Assembly (NCBI RefSeq): GCF_007997155.1
Contig: NZ_VORT01000001.1
Coordinates: 521,723-585,722, forward strand
Source: Aequorivita antarctica
GTDB taxonomy: Bacteria > Bacteroidota > Bacteroidia > Flavobacteriales > Flavobacteriaceae
Reading direction: 5' to 3'
Length of the DNA: 64,000 nt
The position numbers and the translations under genes are program-made. Of this stretch, positions 29,699 through 40,105 are shown piece by piece. The notes under the pieces were generated by a model that was given only the letters and a program-made list of their open reading frames with translations, searched no databases and was not told the DNA's origin. Position 1 is the stretch's first letter, and every line of letters starts with the position of its first letter.

Positions 29699-30280
29699 AT
29701 GATAACCCATATACAGGGCAGATTAGTTGAAAAGAACCCGACCGACGTAGTGATAGATTGCAATGGAGTAGGGTACTTTATTAATATTTCGTTGCACACA
29801 TTTTCCGAACTCCCCACTAGTGAAAATGTTAAACTATTTACTCATTTGCTTGTTCGGGAAGATGCCCATACATTGTACGGTTTTTCAAGTGTAGCGGAAC
29901 GTGAAATATTTAAGTTGTTGATTAGCGTTTCTGGAGTGGGGGCGAGTATCGCAAGAACGATGCTATCATCATTAGCACCTGAGCAAGTTTTGGATGCTAT
30001 TTCTTTAAACGACATAGCAACAATTCAATCAGTGAAAGGAATAGGGGCCAAGACCGCACAGCGCGTTGTTTTGGATTTAAAAGATAAGATTTTAAAAGTA
30101 TACGGTTTGTCGTCTATTTCTGCCGGATCGAGCAATACGAACAAAAATGAAGCGTTATCTGCTTTGGAGACCTTGGGCTTTGTTCGTAAACAGTCTGAAA
30201 AAGCGGTAGATGCCATTGTGAAAGAAAACCCACAGGCTTCGGTAGAAATGATCATTAAACAAGCTTTAAAAAATTTGTAA
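29699..30280 (+). CDS. ruvA: Holliday junction branch migration protein RuvA
   Basis: A 193-residue protein that binds the four-way junction and loads RuvB. The N-terminal OB fold opens MITHIQGRLVEKNPTDVVID. The tandem helix-hairpin-helix motifs are SVSGVGASIA (about residue 79) and SVKGIGAKTAQRVV (about 112). The C-terminal RuvB-contact domain follows a short linker. Its stop is three bases from the sprA start, so the two genes share a transcript although their products have unrelated roles. Confidence 0.96.
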   Translation: MITHIQGRLVEKNPTDVVIDCNGVGYFINISLHTFSELPTSENVKLFTHLLVREDAHTLYGFSSVAEREIFKLLISVSGVGASIARTMLSSLAPEQVLDAISLNDIATIQSVKGIGAKTAQRVVLDLKDKILKVYGLSSISAGSSNTNKNEALSALETLGFVRKQSEKAVDAIVKENPQASVEMIIKQALKNL

Positions 30281-30283
30281 AAT

Positions 30284-33200
30284 TTGAAGGCAAAAAATTA
30301 CGTTTATAAGGGTGGCTTTTTTAAGCTTTTAGCAATAGTAAGTTTCATTCTGGTCAGCAATATTTCTCTGGCACAGGACTCAACAGCAATCGGAAACGAG
30401 ATGGGAAGAATGGATCTTCCCAACCCCACCAGCATCCAGGATTTATATACTTATGATCCTATTACGGATAGGTATATTTATACCCAAACCTTGGGTAGTT
30501 TTAATATAACCTACCCCATTATTCTTACGCCTCAAGAATACCAGCGCCTCATTCAAGAGGAGCAGATGAAGGCATATTTCAAACAAAAAATTGATGCAGC
30601 TGATGGTAGAAAAGAAGGTTCTGAGGAAGAACAGAAAAATCTACTTCCAACTTTTTATGTGAATTCAAACTTCTTTGAATCCGTTTTTGGCGGAAATACC
30701 ATCGAAGTAATCCCCCAGGGTTCCGTTGAGATGGACCTTGGTTTGCTTTACACCAAACAGGATAATCCTGCCTATTCCCCAAGAAACCGAAGCAACTTCT
30801 CTTTCGATTTTGACCAAAGAATTAGTTTAAGTCTATTGGCAAAAGTGGGAACAAGACTTCAGGTTACCGCAAATTACGACACCGAAAGTACTTTTGATTT
30901 CCAGAATCAAATAAAACTGGAATACACCCCAACAGAAGACGATATCATTCAAAAAATTGAAGTGGGTAATGTAAGCATGCCGCTGAACAGCTCATTAATT
31001 CAAGGGGCACAAAGCCTTTTCGGGGTAAAAACACAACTTCAGTTTGGTAAAACCACCATAACAGGAGTTTTCTCTGAGCAAAAATCGGAAACAAGAACAG
31101 TTACCGCCGAAGGTGGTGCTACCATTACGGATTATGAACTTTTCGCCTTAGATTATGACGACAACCGCCACTTCTTTTTGTCACACTATTTTAGAGACAA
31201 TTATGATCGTGCTTTAAAACAATATCCGTTCATCAATAGTAACGTCCAGATTACCCGAATGGAAGTTTGGATAACCAACCGAACCAGCCGTACCGAAAAC
31301 GTACGAAACATTGTAGCAGTGCAGGATATTGGTGAATCCGATCCAACAAATATTGGATTGAATACTCCTCCAGGGGGCTTTATTAGAGCATCCCAAAATG
31401 CGTATCCAGATAATGCGAACAACCTTTTTAATCCCTTTGGTATAAACGGAGGGACACCATCATTGTTAAACCCAGCAATCCGAGATATAGCTAGTGTAGA
31501 GCAAGGGTTCACAGGTGTTCAAGTAAATGAGGGGACGGACTATGTTACACTTGAAAACGCCCGAAGATTAGATTCAGGTGAATATTCCCTTAACTCACAA
31601 TTAGGTTACATATCATTGAATCAACGTTTGACCAATGATGAGGTGTTGGCTATTTCGTTTCAATTTACCGTTAATGGAAAGGTTTATCAAGTGGGTGAAT
31701 TTTCCAATGATGGTGTAGAAGCAAACGGCGGCACAAATAACAATGGCGGTGGCGGTGGAAATCCTCCAGGCGGAGAAGTTGGACTTGCCCAAAACCTTGT
31801 TGTAAAACTTCTGAAGAGCAGTATTACCAATGTACAAGAGCCAGCTTGGGACTTGATGATGAAAAACATCTACCCAATTGGCGCATACCAACTTGAAAAA
31901 GAAGATTTTAGACTGAATATACTTTATACAGATCCTTCACCGCTTAACTATATAGAACAAGCTCAAGGAGGGCCAGAACTTCCCGATGATGTGAAGAATC
32001 AAATTCTTTTAAAGGTATTCAATGTTGACAGGTTAAACTTTACCAATGATCCGGTGCAAGATGGCGATGGTTTCTTTGATTTTCTTCCGGGAATAACAGT
32101 AGATGCACAAAACGGACGGATTATTTTTACAACTGTAGAACCTTTTGGAAAACACTTGTTTGATAAACTAAATGTACCCACCATACCAGCTACCTATTCT
32201 ATGCCAGCTACCTACAACGCCAATCAAGCGAAGTACGTTTTCCGAACCCTTTATACGGGAACAAAAACACAGGCAGAACAGCAGGAAAGTGAGAAAAATA
32301 AATTTCAATTAAAGGGAAGTTACAAATCCACCGGCGCAGATGGAATTCCAATTGGGGCTTTCAATATTCCTCAAGGTTCGGTTACCGTAACCGCTGGAGG
32401 ACGAACTTTGGTGGAAGGAGTTGATTATACCGTTAACTATCAATTGGGAAGGGTTCAGATTATAGATCCTGCATTGTTGAACAGCAACATTCCAATTTCT
32501 GTAAGTACGGAAAACAATTCACTTTTTGGACAACAGAGCAAACGTTTTACGGGCTTAAACGTGGAGCATAAGATTAGTGATGAATTTTTAGTGGGTGCAA
32601 CCTACTTAAATCTTAACGAACGCCCATTAACTCAAAAATCATCTTATGGCGTAGAACCCATCAATAATAGTATTTACGGGATAAATTTAAATTATTCAAC
32701 TGAGGTTCCATTCCTGACCAGAATGGTGAACCATCTACCAAATATTGATACGGATGTTGAATCCAATATTTCTTTGCGCGGCGAATTTGCATATTTAAAC
32801 CCAGGCGCTCCAAAAGTTTCCGACTTCGATGGAAAAACTACCGTATATGTAGATGATTTTGAATCTTCGCAAACTGGAAACGATATAAGCACGCCATCTA
32901 GTTGGTTCTTGTCCAGTTCGCCAATTAATTACGGAGGTGAATTTGAAAATGAAAATCTTCAATATAACTTTAAGCGTGCAAAATTGGCATGGTACACTAT
33001 TGACCCTATTTTTTACAGTAGCCAAAGACCGGAAGGCATTAACGACGAAGATCTTTCTTCTCCCTTTACCCGCCGCGTTTTTAGGGATGAAATTTTCCCT
33101 AACCAAGATATAATTCAAGGACAAACACAGGCCTTGTTCACTTTAGATTTGGCTTATTACCCATCACAGCGTGGAGAGTATAACTTTAGTCCAAATGCGA

Positions 33201-36200
33201 ACGGCACTAATACACTTCAGAATCCACAAGACAATTTTGGAGGGATAATGAGACCCATTACCACCACCGACTTTGAAAAGTCAAATGTAGAATACATCCA
33301 GTTTTGGGTAATGGATCCTTTCATCTACGAAGAAAACAATGCAAACCCAGGGGGGACAATAAATTTTAACCTTGGAAGCATTTCGGAAGATGTGTTGAAA
33401 GACGGAAGAAAACAATACGAAAACGGATTGCCTAAAGATGGGGGGAATAACAATACAACTTATACAGCTTTTGGTAAGGTACCTACCAATCAATCTCTGG
33501 TTTATACCTTTGATTCCGAAGGACAGGAACGCCTAAATCAAGATATTGGATTGGATGGACTTAATGATATTGATGAATTAACTGATCCTATAAATCCTCA
33601 AAATGCAGCCTTAAGATCTGCTTTTGGTGGTTTACCCGATCCCGCAAATGACAACTATCAATACTTTCTGCAGGCAGATGGAAGTATTTTGGACCGATAT
33701 CTAAAATATAATGGAACCCAAGGAAACTCTCCTGTAGAATTTTCAAATACTAATCGTGGTAGCACCGCACAACCAGATGTGGAAGATATAAATCGTGACA
33801 ATAGCATGAACACGATTGACAGCTATTTTGAATACAATGTGCCTTTCAAAAACGTTAACGGCCAGCTGGATACCGATAACAACAAATATGTTACCGATGT
33901 AAAGTTACAACAAATAACCACCCCAGATAACAGCACTATCGACGTGCGTTGGGTACAATTTAAAGTTCCAATCAGTAAGCCTGATCAAGCTATAAATGGT
34001 ATTTCAGACTTTAGATCTATCCGTTTTATGCGAATGTTCCTTTCACAGTTTTCACAAAAGACTGTATTGCGTTTTGGAACTTTGGAGCTGATTCGTGGCG
34101 ATTACAGAAGATTCGAAAAAACATTAGACGATGTAACCTTTGAAGATCCTGCTAATGACGATACCCTTTTTGAAGTAGGATCGGTAAGCATTGAAGAAAA
34201 CGAAAATCGCGAGCCTATTCCTTATGTATTGCCTCCAGGACTTGAGCGTGAACAGTTAAACAACAACAATAACATTATTCGCGAGAACGAGCAATCGCTT
34301 TCATTACGGGTTTGCGGTTTGGAACAAAATGACGGCCGCGCTGTTTATAAAAACTTTAATGTGGATATGCGCCAGTATAAAAACCTGGAAATGTTCATTC
34401 ACGCAGAATCCATTATAGATAATATCAATTCAACAGAATTGCAGGACGGGCAGTTGGTAGCGTTCATGCGTTTGGGGAATGACCTTACTAATAACTATTA
34501 CGAAGTTCAAATACCCTTAAATCCAACAAACTTTGGTGCCAGAAGTGCCGAGGAAATTTGGCCACTCGCGAACCGTTTAAATTTACCTTTGGAATTGCTT
34601 CAGCAAATAAAAACAAAAGTGCTTGGCGATCAAAGCTATGATCAAACCGAGGTGAACTTCTTTAACCAATCTGAACTTGATGGTGGTGGAACCAATGGCG
34701 AAAACGAATTGCGGATAGGTATAAAAGGAAATCCAAGTTTCGGAAACGTTCGTACTATTATGCTCGGTGTAAGAAACTCAACAAATGATGAGTTATGTGG
34801 TGAAGTTTGGTTCAACGAACTCAGGATGTCCGAACTTAAAAACAAAGGTGGCTGGGCAGCGGTAGTTAGTATGGATGCCAATATTGCAGATTTTGCGACA
34901 ATTAGTGCCACAGGAAAAAGAAGTACTTTAGGTTTTGGTACCTTGGAGCAAGGTCCAAATCAAAGAAGCCGAGAAGACCTACAACAATATGATGTAGTTA
35001 CAAACTTGAATATTGGACAACTATTGCCAAAAAAATGGGGCATTCAACTCCCATTCAATTATGGGCGTTCAGAAGAATTGATAACACCGCAATACGATCC
35101 CGAATTCCAGGATATAGAGTTAGAGACTAGACTGGACAACGCAGAAGATCAAGACGAAAAAGATAGGATAAAGAATCAATCAGTAAATTATACCAAGCGT
35201 GAAAGTGTAAACTTAATTGGAGTCCGTAAAGAACGGACAGGAGATTCCAAAGCTAAAGTGTATGATATAGAAAACTTTACAGGATCCTTTTCATACAACC
35301 AATTAGACCATCACGATTTTGAGGTGGAAGATGCACTAGAACAAAACGTTCGTGTAGGGGCAACTTATAATTACAACTTTATAGCAAAACCAGTAGAACC
35401 TTTCAAAAAGAATGATTCCATATTTATGGGGCAATACTGGAGGTTTATGAAAGATTTAAACTTTAATTACTTGCCTACCAATATTTCAGTAAGCTCTAAC
35501 ATTACACGACAGTACAACGAGCAGAAATTTAGGGAAATTGATTTGCAAGCTGGGAATATTGGTTTGCCAAGATTATATCAACGCAATTACCTTTTTGACT
35601 GGCAATACACCATCAATCACAACTTGACCAAATCATTGCGATTAAACTTCACGTCTTCAAATAACATGATTGTAAATAATTATTTGAGCGATGACGGTGT
35701 AGTTAACAACGAAATTGGTGTTTGGGACGGTTTCTTTGATGTGGGAGATCCAAACCAACATTTCCAATCTCTACAATTAAATTATGATTTACCGTTCAGC
35801 AAGTTTCCATTTCTAAAATTTGTTAGAGCTACCTATTCATATACTGGCGATTACCAATGGCAACGCGGAAGTGAACAGTTTAATAATTTGCCCATTGAGT
35901 TGAGTGATGGTACTGTAAATACTTATAATTTGGGTAACTCTATCCAGAATGCAAGCACACATCAAATTAACTCTAGCATAGATATGAATGGTTTTTACCG
36001 TTATGTTGGACTTACTAAAATTAAGAAGAGTAAGGCAAAAAAATCTTCTGCTGGTGAAGGTGACGAAAAAGGTAATGGCAAAGAAGGAAAAGAGAGTAGG
36101 GAAAGCAAATTGGAACCTGAAGGGAAAGGTGCTCTTTCAAATGGAAAAACCGGTTCTCCCAACGTTCTTGGAAAAGGTGCTGGAGGAGGCTTAAATACAG

Positions 36201-37552
36201 GTGATAAAGCATTGAATACCGCCATTGGTTTTGCAAGCATGCTGAAGAAAATACAATTCAACTATCAGGAAAACAACGGTATTTATTTACCCGGATACAC
36301 ACCATCCATTGGTTTTATCGGTACGCTTAAGCCAACTACTGGTTTTGTTTTCGGAAGTCAGGCTGAAGTTAGGGACCTGGCCGCCCGAAAAGGTTGGTTG
36401 ACATTATATCCGGAATTTAACGAACAATATACAGAGGTTGAAAGTCGCCAAATGGACATTCAAGCTAATTTGGAGCCTATAAATGATTTGACTATTGACG
36501 TAAACGGAAGCAGGATTTATTCTGAAAACTATGCCGAAAATTATATTGTGCAGAACGACTTGTACAATTCGTTGACGCCAAATACCTTTGGTAACTTCAA
36601 CATTTCAACAATCTTGATTAAAACCGCATTTAGTGCGAGTGATGAAATCAGTTCTGCTGCTTTTGATGAATTCCGAAGCAATAGATTGGTCATTGCAAAC
36701 AGGCTTGCCGAAGATTACTATCAAGGTGGACCAATTCCTCGAGACACACTCGGATATCCAGTTGGTTTCGGAAGAAATAGTCAAGATGTCTTGCTGCCTT
36801 CCTTCCTTGCTGCATATAAAGGAAGTAATGCTTCCAAAGAAAAAACAGGAATTTTTAGAGACATACCACTTCCAAATTGGGACATTAAATACACCGGTTT
36901 GATGAACATTCCTTGGTTTAAGAAAAACTTCAAACGTTTTTCACTTGCCCATGGATATAGAGCCAGTTATACTGTGAATCAGTTTCAATCTAATTTAGAT
37001 TATGATCCAAATAGTCCTGAAGCGCCAGACCAAGCAGGTAACTTTAAAGTAAAGACTTTATTGACTAATGTAAACTTGACAGAGCAATTTTCACCATTAT
37101 TGCGCGTGGATTTTGAAATGAACAACTCAGTTAAAATCCTTGCCGAAATGCGAAAAGACCGAGCGCTTTCTATGAGCTTCGCCAACAACCTGCTTACCGA
37201 AATAAAAGGGAATGAATACATTGTTGGTCTTGGATACAGAGTCAAGGATCTGCGCATTTCAACTAACTTTGGCGGAAAGAAATCGGTAATAACTAGTGAT
37301 TTGAACTTTAAGGTCGATCTTTCAAGAAGAGATAATATAACAATCGTTCGGTATTTAGATATTCAAAACAACCAAACCACGGCTGGTCAGACCATCTACG
37401 GCGCACAGCTTTCCATTGATTATGCTTTGAGCAAAAATCTAACGGCATTGTTCTATTACGACCATACATTCTCTAAATATGCCATCTCGACGGCATTCCC
37501 ACAAACAACAATCAGAAGTGGATTTACCCTTCGTTATAACTTTGGAAACTAA
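30284..37552 (+). CDS. sprA: Type IX secretion/gliding translocon protein SprA
   Basis: A 2422-residue outer membrane protein, very close to the length of Flavobacterium johnsoniae SprA (about 2400), the giant barrel that forms the T9SS conduit and is needed for gliding. A signal peptide ends NISLAQ. The body has repeated barrel strands and SprA blocks such as GTRLQVTANYDTESTFDFQ and TVYVDDFESSQTGNDIS. The start codon is TTG at 30284, chosen because it gives the signal peptide at once. Two low-complexity inserts are seen: an Asn/Gly-rich one near residue 485 and a Lys/Glu/Gly-rich one near 1909-1960. Confidence 0.96.
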   Translation: MKAKNYVYKGGFFKLLAIVSFILVSNISLAQDSTAIGNEMGRMDLPNPTSIQDLYTYDPITDRYIYTQTLGSFNITYPIILTPQEYQRLIQEEQMKAYFKQKIDAADGRKEGSEEEQKNLLPTFYVNSNFFESVFGGNTIEVIPQGSVEMDLGLLYTKQDNPAYSPRNRSNFSFDFDQRISLSLLAKVGTRLQVTANYDTESTFDFQNQIKLEYTPTEDDIIQKIEVGNVSMPLNSSLIQGAQSLFGVKTQLQFGKTTITGVFSEQKSETRTVTAEGGATITDYELFALDYDDNRHFFLSHYFRDNYDRALKQYPFINSNVQITRMEVWITNRTSRTENVRNIVAVQDIGESDPTNIGLNTPPGGFIRASQNAYPDNANNLFNPFGINGGTPSLLNPAIRDIASVEQGFTGVQVNEGTDYVTLENARRLDSGEYSLNSQLGYISLNQRLTNDEVLAISFQFTVNGKVYQVGEFSNDGVEANGGTNNNGGGGGNPPGGEVGLAQNLVVKLLKSSITNVQEPAWDLMMKNIYPIGAYQLEKEDFRLNILYTDPSPLNYIEQAQGGPELPDDVKNQILLKVFNVDRLNFTNDPVQDGDGFFDFLPGITVDAQNGRIIFTTVEPFGKHLFDKLNVPTIPATYSMPATYNANQAKYVFRTLYTGTKTQAEQQESEKNKFQLKGSYKSTGADGIPIGAFNIPQGSVTVTAGGRTLVEGVDYTVNYQLGRVQIIDPALLNSNIPISVSTENNSLFGQQSKRFTGLNVEHKISDEFLVGATYLNLNERPLTQKSSYGVEPINNSIYGINLNYSTEVPFLTRMVNHLPNIDTDVESNISLRGEFAYLNPGAPKVSDFDGKTTVYVDDFESSQTGNDISTPSSWFLSSSPINYGGEFENENLQYNFKRAKLAWYTIDPIFYSSQRPEGINDEDLSSPFTRRVFRDEIFPNQDIIQGQTQALFTLDLAYYPSQRGEYNFSPNANGTNTLQNPQDNFGGIMRPITTTDFEKSNVEYIQFWVMDPFIYEENNANPGGTINFNLGSISEDVLKDGRKQYENGLPKDGGNNNTTYTAFGKVPTNQSLVYTFDSEGQERLNQDIGLDGLNDIDELTDPINPQNAALRSAFGGLPDPANDNYQYFLQADGSILDRYLKYNGTQGNSPVEFSNTNRGSTAQPDVEDINRDNSMNTIDSYFEYNVPFKNVNGQLDTDNNKYVTDVKLQQITTPDNSTIDVRWVQFKVPISKPDQAINGISDFRSIRFMRMFLSQFSQKTVLRFGTLELIRGDYRRFEKTLDDVTFEDPANDDTLFEVGSVSIEENENREPIPYVLPPGLEREQLNNNNNIIRENEQSLSLRVCGLEQNDGRAVYKNFNVDMRQYKNLEMFIHAESIIDNINSTELQDGQLVAFMRLGNDLTNNYYEVQIPLNPTNFGARSAEEIWPLANRLNLPLELLQQIKTKVLGDQSYDQTEVNFFNQSELDGGGTNGENELRIGIKGNPSFGNVRTIMLGVRNSTNDELCGEVWFNELRMSELKNKGGWAAVVSMDANIADFATISATGKRSTLGFGTLEQGPNQRSREDLQQYDVVTNLNIGQLLPKKWGIQLPFNYGRSEELITPQYDPEFQDIELETRLDNAEDQDEKDRIKNQSVNYTKRESVNLIGVRKERTGDSKAKVYDIENFTGSFSYNQLDHHDFEVEDALEQNVRVGATYNYNFIAKPVEPFKKNDSIFMGQYWRFMKDLNFNYLPTNISVSSNITRQYNEQKFREIDLQAGNIGLPRLYQRNYLFDWQYTINHNLTKSLRLNFTSSNNMIVNNYLSDDGVVNNEIGVWDGFFDVGDPNQHFQSLQLNYDLPFSKFPFLKFVRATYSYTGDYQWQRGSEQFNNLPIELSDGTVNTYNLGNSIQNASTHQINSSIDMNGFYRYVGLTKIKKSKAKKSSAGEGDEKGNGKEGKESRESKLEPEGKGALSNGKTGSPNVLGKGAGGGLNTGDKALNTAIGFASMLKKIQFNYQENNGIYLPGYTPSIGFIGTLKPTTGFVFGSQAEVRDLAARKGWLTLYPEFNEQYTEVESRQMDIQANLEPINDLTIDVNGSRIYSENYAENYIVQNDLYNSLTPNTFGNFNISTILIKTAFSASDEISSAAFDEFRSNRLVIANRLAEDYYQGGPIPRDTLGYPVGFGRNSQDVLLPSFLAAYKGSNASKEKTGIFRDIPLPNWDIKYTGLMNIPWFKKNFKRFSLAHGYRASYTVNQFQSNLDYDPNSPEAPDQAGNFKVKTLLTNVNLTEQFSPLLRVDFEMNNSVKILAEMRKDRALSMSFANNLLTEIKGNEYIVGLGYRVKDLRISTNFGGKKSVITSDLNFKVDLSRRDNITIVRYLDIQNNQTTAGQTIYGAQLSIDYALSKNLTALFYYDHTFSKYAISTAFPQTTIRSGFTLRYNFGN

Positions 37553-37573
37553 GAATTTTATATATTAATTATT

Positions 37574-37954
37574 ATGAATATACCATCAAATTTAAAATAC
37601 ACAAAGGACCACGAATGGGTTCTAATTGAAGGCGATTTAGCAACTATAGGAGTTACTGATTTTGCTCAGGGTGAGCTCGGCGATATTGTTTACGTAGAAG
37701 TTGAAACCGTTGGCGATACTATGGATAAAGATGAAGTATTCGGCACAGTTGAAGCAGTAAAAACGGTTTCAGATCTATTTTTGCCGCTATCTGGAGAAAT
37801 CATAGAGTTCAACGATAACCTTGAATCTGAACCCGAAAAGGTCAATACTGATGCCTATGGCGAAGGTTGGATGATAAAGATCAAAATTTCAAATCCCGAT
37901 GAAATAGCAGAACTATTGGATGATGCCGCATATAAAGAACTTATTGGGGGATAA
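37574..37954 (+). CDS. gcvH: Glycine cleavage system H protein
   Basis: A 126-residue lipoyl carrier that shuttles the aminomethyl group between P, T and L proteins in glycine breakdown. The lipoylation site is the lysine in [11 protein letters not shown] (about residue 63). The N-terminal KYTKDHEWV and C-terminal [10 protein letters not shown] match the family. It lies 21 bases after sprA, and its end overlaps the next gene by 35 bases. The other gcv genes are not in the window. Confidence 0.96.
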   Translation: MNIPSNLKYTKDHEWVLIEGDLATIGVTDFAQGELGDIVYVEVETVGDTMDKDEVFGTVEAVKTVSDLFLPLSGEIIEFNDNLESEPEKVNTDAYGEGWMIKIKISNPDEIAELLDDAAYKELIGG

Positions 37955-38318
37955 GCCACTTTTGCTTATAGCAATATTTTACACTTGCTTTATTTCGGTT
38001 CTGTTCTTTATTCCTAGCCAAGATTTGCCGAAAGTCCAATTTTCAGCATTAGATAAAATAGTTCACAGTTTGATTTATTTTATATTGGTGAATCTTTGGA
38101 TGCTGTATTTGTATATAAAAAACGACTTCCAATTTAACAATAAATGGATCTTGATTTTGTTACTTTCAGCACTGCTTTATGGCATAATAATTGAGATATT
38201 ACAAGGGCTGTTAACAATTTCACGCAGTGCAGATATTTTTGATGTAGCCGCGAACTTTATAGGTTCATTGATTGGAATCTTTTTTTTCAAAAACATTAAA
38301 AATAAATTAAAAACTTAA
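37920..38318 (+). CDS. VanZ-like small membrane protein
   Basis: A 132-residue protein with about four membrane helices and the VanZ family pattern: FIPSQDLP after helix 1, [17 protein letters not shown] in helix 2, [25 protein letters not shown] near the end. VanZ-like proteins are widespread and of unknown function outside vancomycin operons. The first ATG (37920) lies inside gcvH and gives a 35-base overlap; a TTG at 37944 would give a shorter one. The link to gcvH suggests translational coupling. Confidence 0.8.
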   Translation: MMPHIKNLLGDKPLLLIAIFYTCFISVLFFIPSQDLPKVQFSALDKIVHSLIYFILVNLWMLYLYIKNDFQFNNKWILILLLSALLYGIIIEILQGLLTISRSADIFDVAANFIGSLIGIFFFKNIKNKLKT

Positions 38319-38384
38319 AATTTCAATTAAGTTTTATATTGATTGATAATTTCTATATTTTAGCAACAAGTTAAACCCACTATT

Positions 38385-39107
38385 ATGGAACCCAAAAAAA
38401 ACCCGAAAGCAGACGTTAGTCGCAAAAGCATGCTTTTTTTCCAACTTGGAATGGTTGTTATGCTTTTCTTAGCTTGGCAAGCAATTGAATGGAAATCTTA
38501 TGATAAATCCGATAATGACTTCGGAAAATTGGATGTAGGTGAAGATCTTGAAGAAGAAATTCCAATTACACAACAATTGACGCCACCGCCACCGCCACCA
38601 CCGCCACCGCCAGCGCCAGAGGTTATTGAGGTTATGGAAGATGAAGTGGAAGAAGAAGAAACTGTAATTAAGTCTACCGAAGCAAAACAAGATGAAAAAA
38701 TTGTTGAGGTTAAGGAGATTAGAGAAGAAGTTGTTGAAGAAGAAATCGCCGATGTTCCTTTCGCAGTAATTGAAAATGTGCCTATTTATCCAGGATGCGA
38801 GAATGAAAAAGGGAATGATGCAAAAAAGAAATGCATGTCCTCTAAAATTAGTGAGTTCATCAATAAAAAATTCAATACCGATTTGGCTTCAGATCTTGGT
38901 TTAGACGGTAGGCAACGTATTGCTGTTCAGTTTAAGATTGATAAAAACGGAAAGGTAATAGATGTTCGTGCCCGTGCTCCACACCCAAGATTGGAAAAGG
39001 AAGCCATTAGCGTAGTACAATCCTTGCCGAATATGACCCCAGGGAAACAACGTGGGAAACCAGTTGGGGTGCTTTATTCACTTCCAATAGTTTTCGATAT
39101 TCAGTAA
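38385..39107 (+). CDS. TonB-like energy transducer, copy 1
   Basis: A 240-residue inner-membrane protein with one N-terminal helix (about residues 16-33), a proline tract encoded by CCA/CCG repeats (about 67-76) followed by a Glu-rich segment that spans the periplasm, and a C-terminal TonB domain (about 130-240). TonB proteins pass the proton-motive force to outer membrane receptors. The domain carries a cysteine pair: PGCE, then C about 12 residues later. No exbB or exbD is beside it. It has its own terminator, and the next gene is a second copy. Confidence 0.88.
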   Translation: MEPKKNPKADVSRKSMLFFQLGMVVMLFLAWQAIEWKSYDKSDNDFGKLDVGEDLEEEIPITQQLTPPPPPPPPPPAPEVIEVMEDEVEEEETVIKSTEAKQDEKIVEVKEIREEVVEEEIADVPFAVIENVPIYPGCENEKGNDAKKKCMSSKISEFINKKFNTDLASDLGLDGRQRIAVQFKIDKNGKVIDVRARAPHPRLEKEAISVVQSLPNMTPGKQRGKPVGVLYSLPIVFDIQ

Positions 39108-39125
39108 ATAGTTATAGAAATTTTT

Positions 39126-39162
39126 AAAACCCCGTATTTGCGCCGCAAATACGGGGTTTTTT
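39126..39162 (+). terminator. Terminator after TonB-like gene 1
   Basis: AAAACCCCGTATTTGC and GCAAATACGGGGTTTT form a perfect 16-bp stem with a 3-base loop, followed by further T. Confidence 0.93.
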
Positions 39163-39219
39163 CGTTTTGGCACAACAGTTGTATTTCATATAAGTATAAA
39201 CCATTAAAATTTTTACATT

Positions 39220-39999
39220 ATGAAAAAAGCAGTAAAAAATACCCAAAACAAAAGAGCCGAAAAAAAGGAAATCAACATCAAATGGAATTCACGTTTGTTT
39301 TTCCAAATCGGTGTCATTGCCAGTTTGTTGTTTGTTTTCTTCATAATGCAGACTGATTTTGAGATGAATGTTGCAGAATTTAAGCAACCAACTTCCGATG
39401 GTATGGAAGAACCGCCTATGAGAGACTATGTAATTGATGTGGACATACCCAAACCTGTTGATCCAGTAAAAAAGATAATAGATAAACGTGTGCCAATACC
39501 AAGAGTAGTAAATAGCAACACCTTTGTTGTAAAACCAAATACGACCACAGATGTTGAAACGCCAATTGCACCTACAGACGCTCCGGTGATTGAAGCGCCA
39601 GAACCACCTGTGAATGCTACAGTAGTTCCTGAGGACACTAAGCCAAAGAATATCTTAAATGTAGAGTTTGTTCCAGTTTTTCCTGGTTGTGAATCTTTGG
39701 GGTCAAACGCCGAAAAGGTGGAATGCATGTCTTCTAAAATCAATTCATTTATAAATAATAATTTTAGAAAGGAAGTATTGGAAGATCTTAACGCAAATGA
39801 AACCTACAGGATTTATGTTAACTTTAAAATAGATTCAAAAGGATATGTGACCGATGTGATGGCAAACTCTAACAACAATAACCTAAAGAAAGAAGCACAG
39901 CGTGTAATTAATAATTTACCGACTATGAAACCCGGCAAACAAGGGAATAAAAATGTAGATGTACTTTACACCGTGCCCATCATTTTTAAAATTAAATAA
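39220..39999 (+). CDS. TonB-like energy transducer, copy 2
   Basis: A 259-residue paralogue of the gene just upstream. It has a Lys-rich cytoplasmic start, one membrane helix (about residues 26-45), a Pro/Thr/Val-rich spacer without the polyproline tract, and a TonB C-terminal domain (about 145-259). FPGCESLGSNAEKVECMSSK aligns with YPGCENEKGNDAKKKCMSSK of copy 1, so the cysteine pair is conserved. The different spacers suggest the two serve different receptors or distances. It is monocistronic with its own terminator. Confidence 0.87.
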   Translation: MKKAVKNTQNKRAEKKEINIKWNSRLFFQIGVIASLLFVFFIMQTDFEMNVAEFKQPTSDGMEEPPMRDYVIDVDIPKPVDPVKKIIDKRVPIPRVVNSNTFVVKPNTTTDVETPIAPTDAPVIEAPEPPVNATVVPEDTKPKNILNVEFVPVFPGCESLGSNAEKVECMSSKINSFINNNFRKEVLEDLNANETYRIYVNFKIDSKGYVTDVMANSNNNNLKKEAQRVINNLPTMKPGKQGNKNVDVLYTVPIIFKIK

Positions 40000-40018
40000 C
40001 ATATTTTATATAAAAAAG

Positions 40019-40050
40019 AAAGGCTCCCAATAAAAAAGGGGGCCTTTTTT
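40019..40050 (+). terminator. Terminator after TonB-like gene 2
   Basis: AGGCTCCC pairs with GGGGGCCT (one G-U) around an A-rich loop, followed by six T. Confidence 0.8.
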
Positions 40051-40105
40051 GAATTTGGTCATTACAAAAAAACTGTATCTTTCGGCATTAAACAGTCAAA
40101 CCCCG

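Noticed and set aside
36001..36261. Pro/Phe-rich minus-strand frames opposite the SprA insert
   Set aside because: They are shadows of the charged low-complexity insert.
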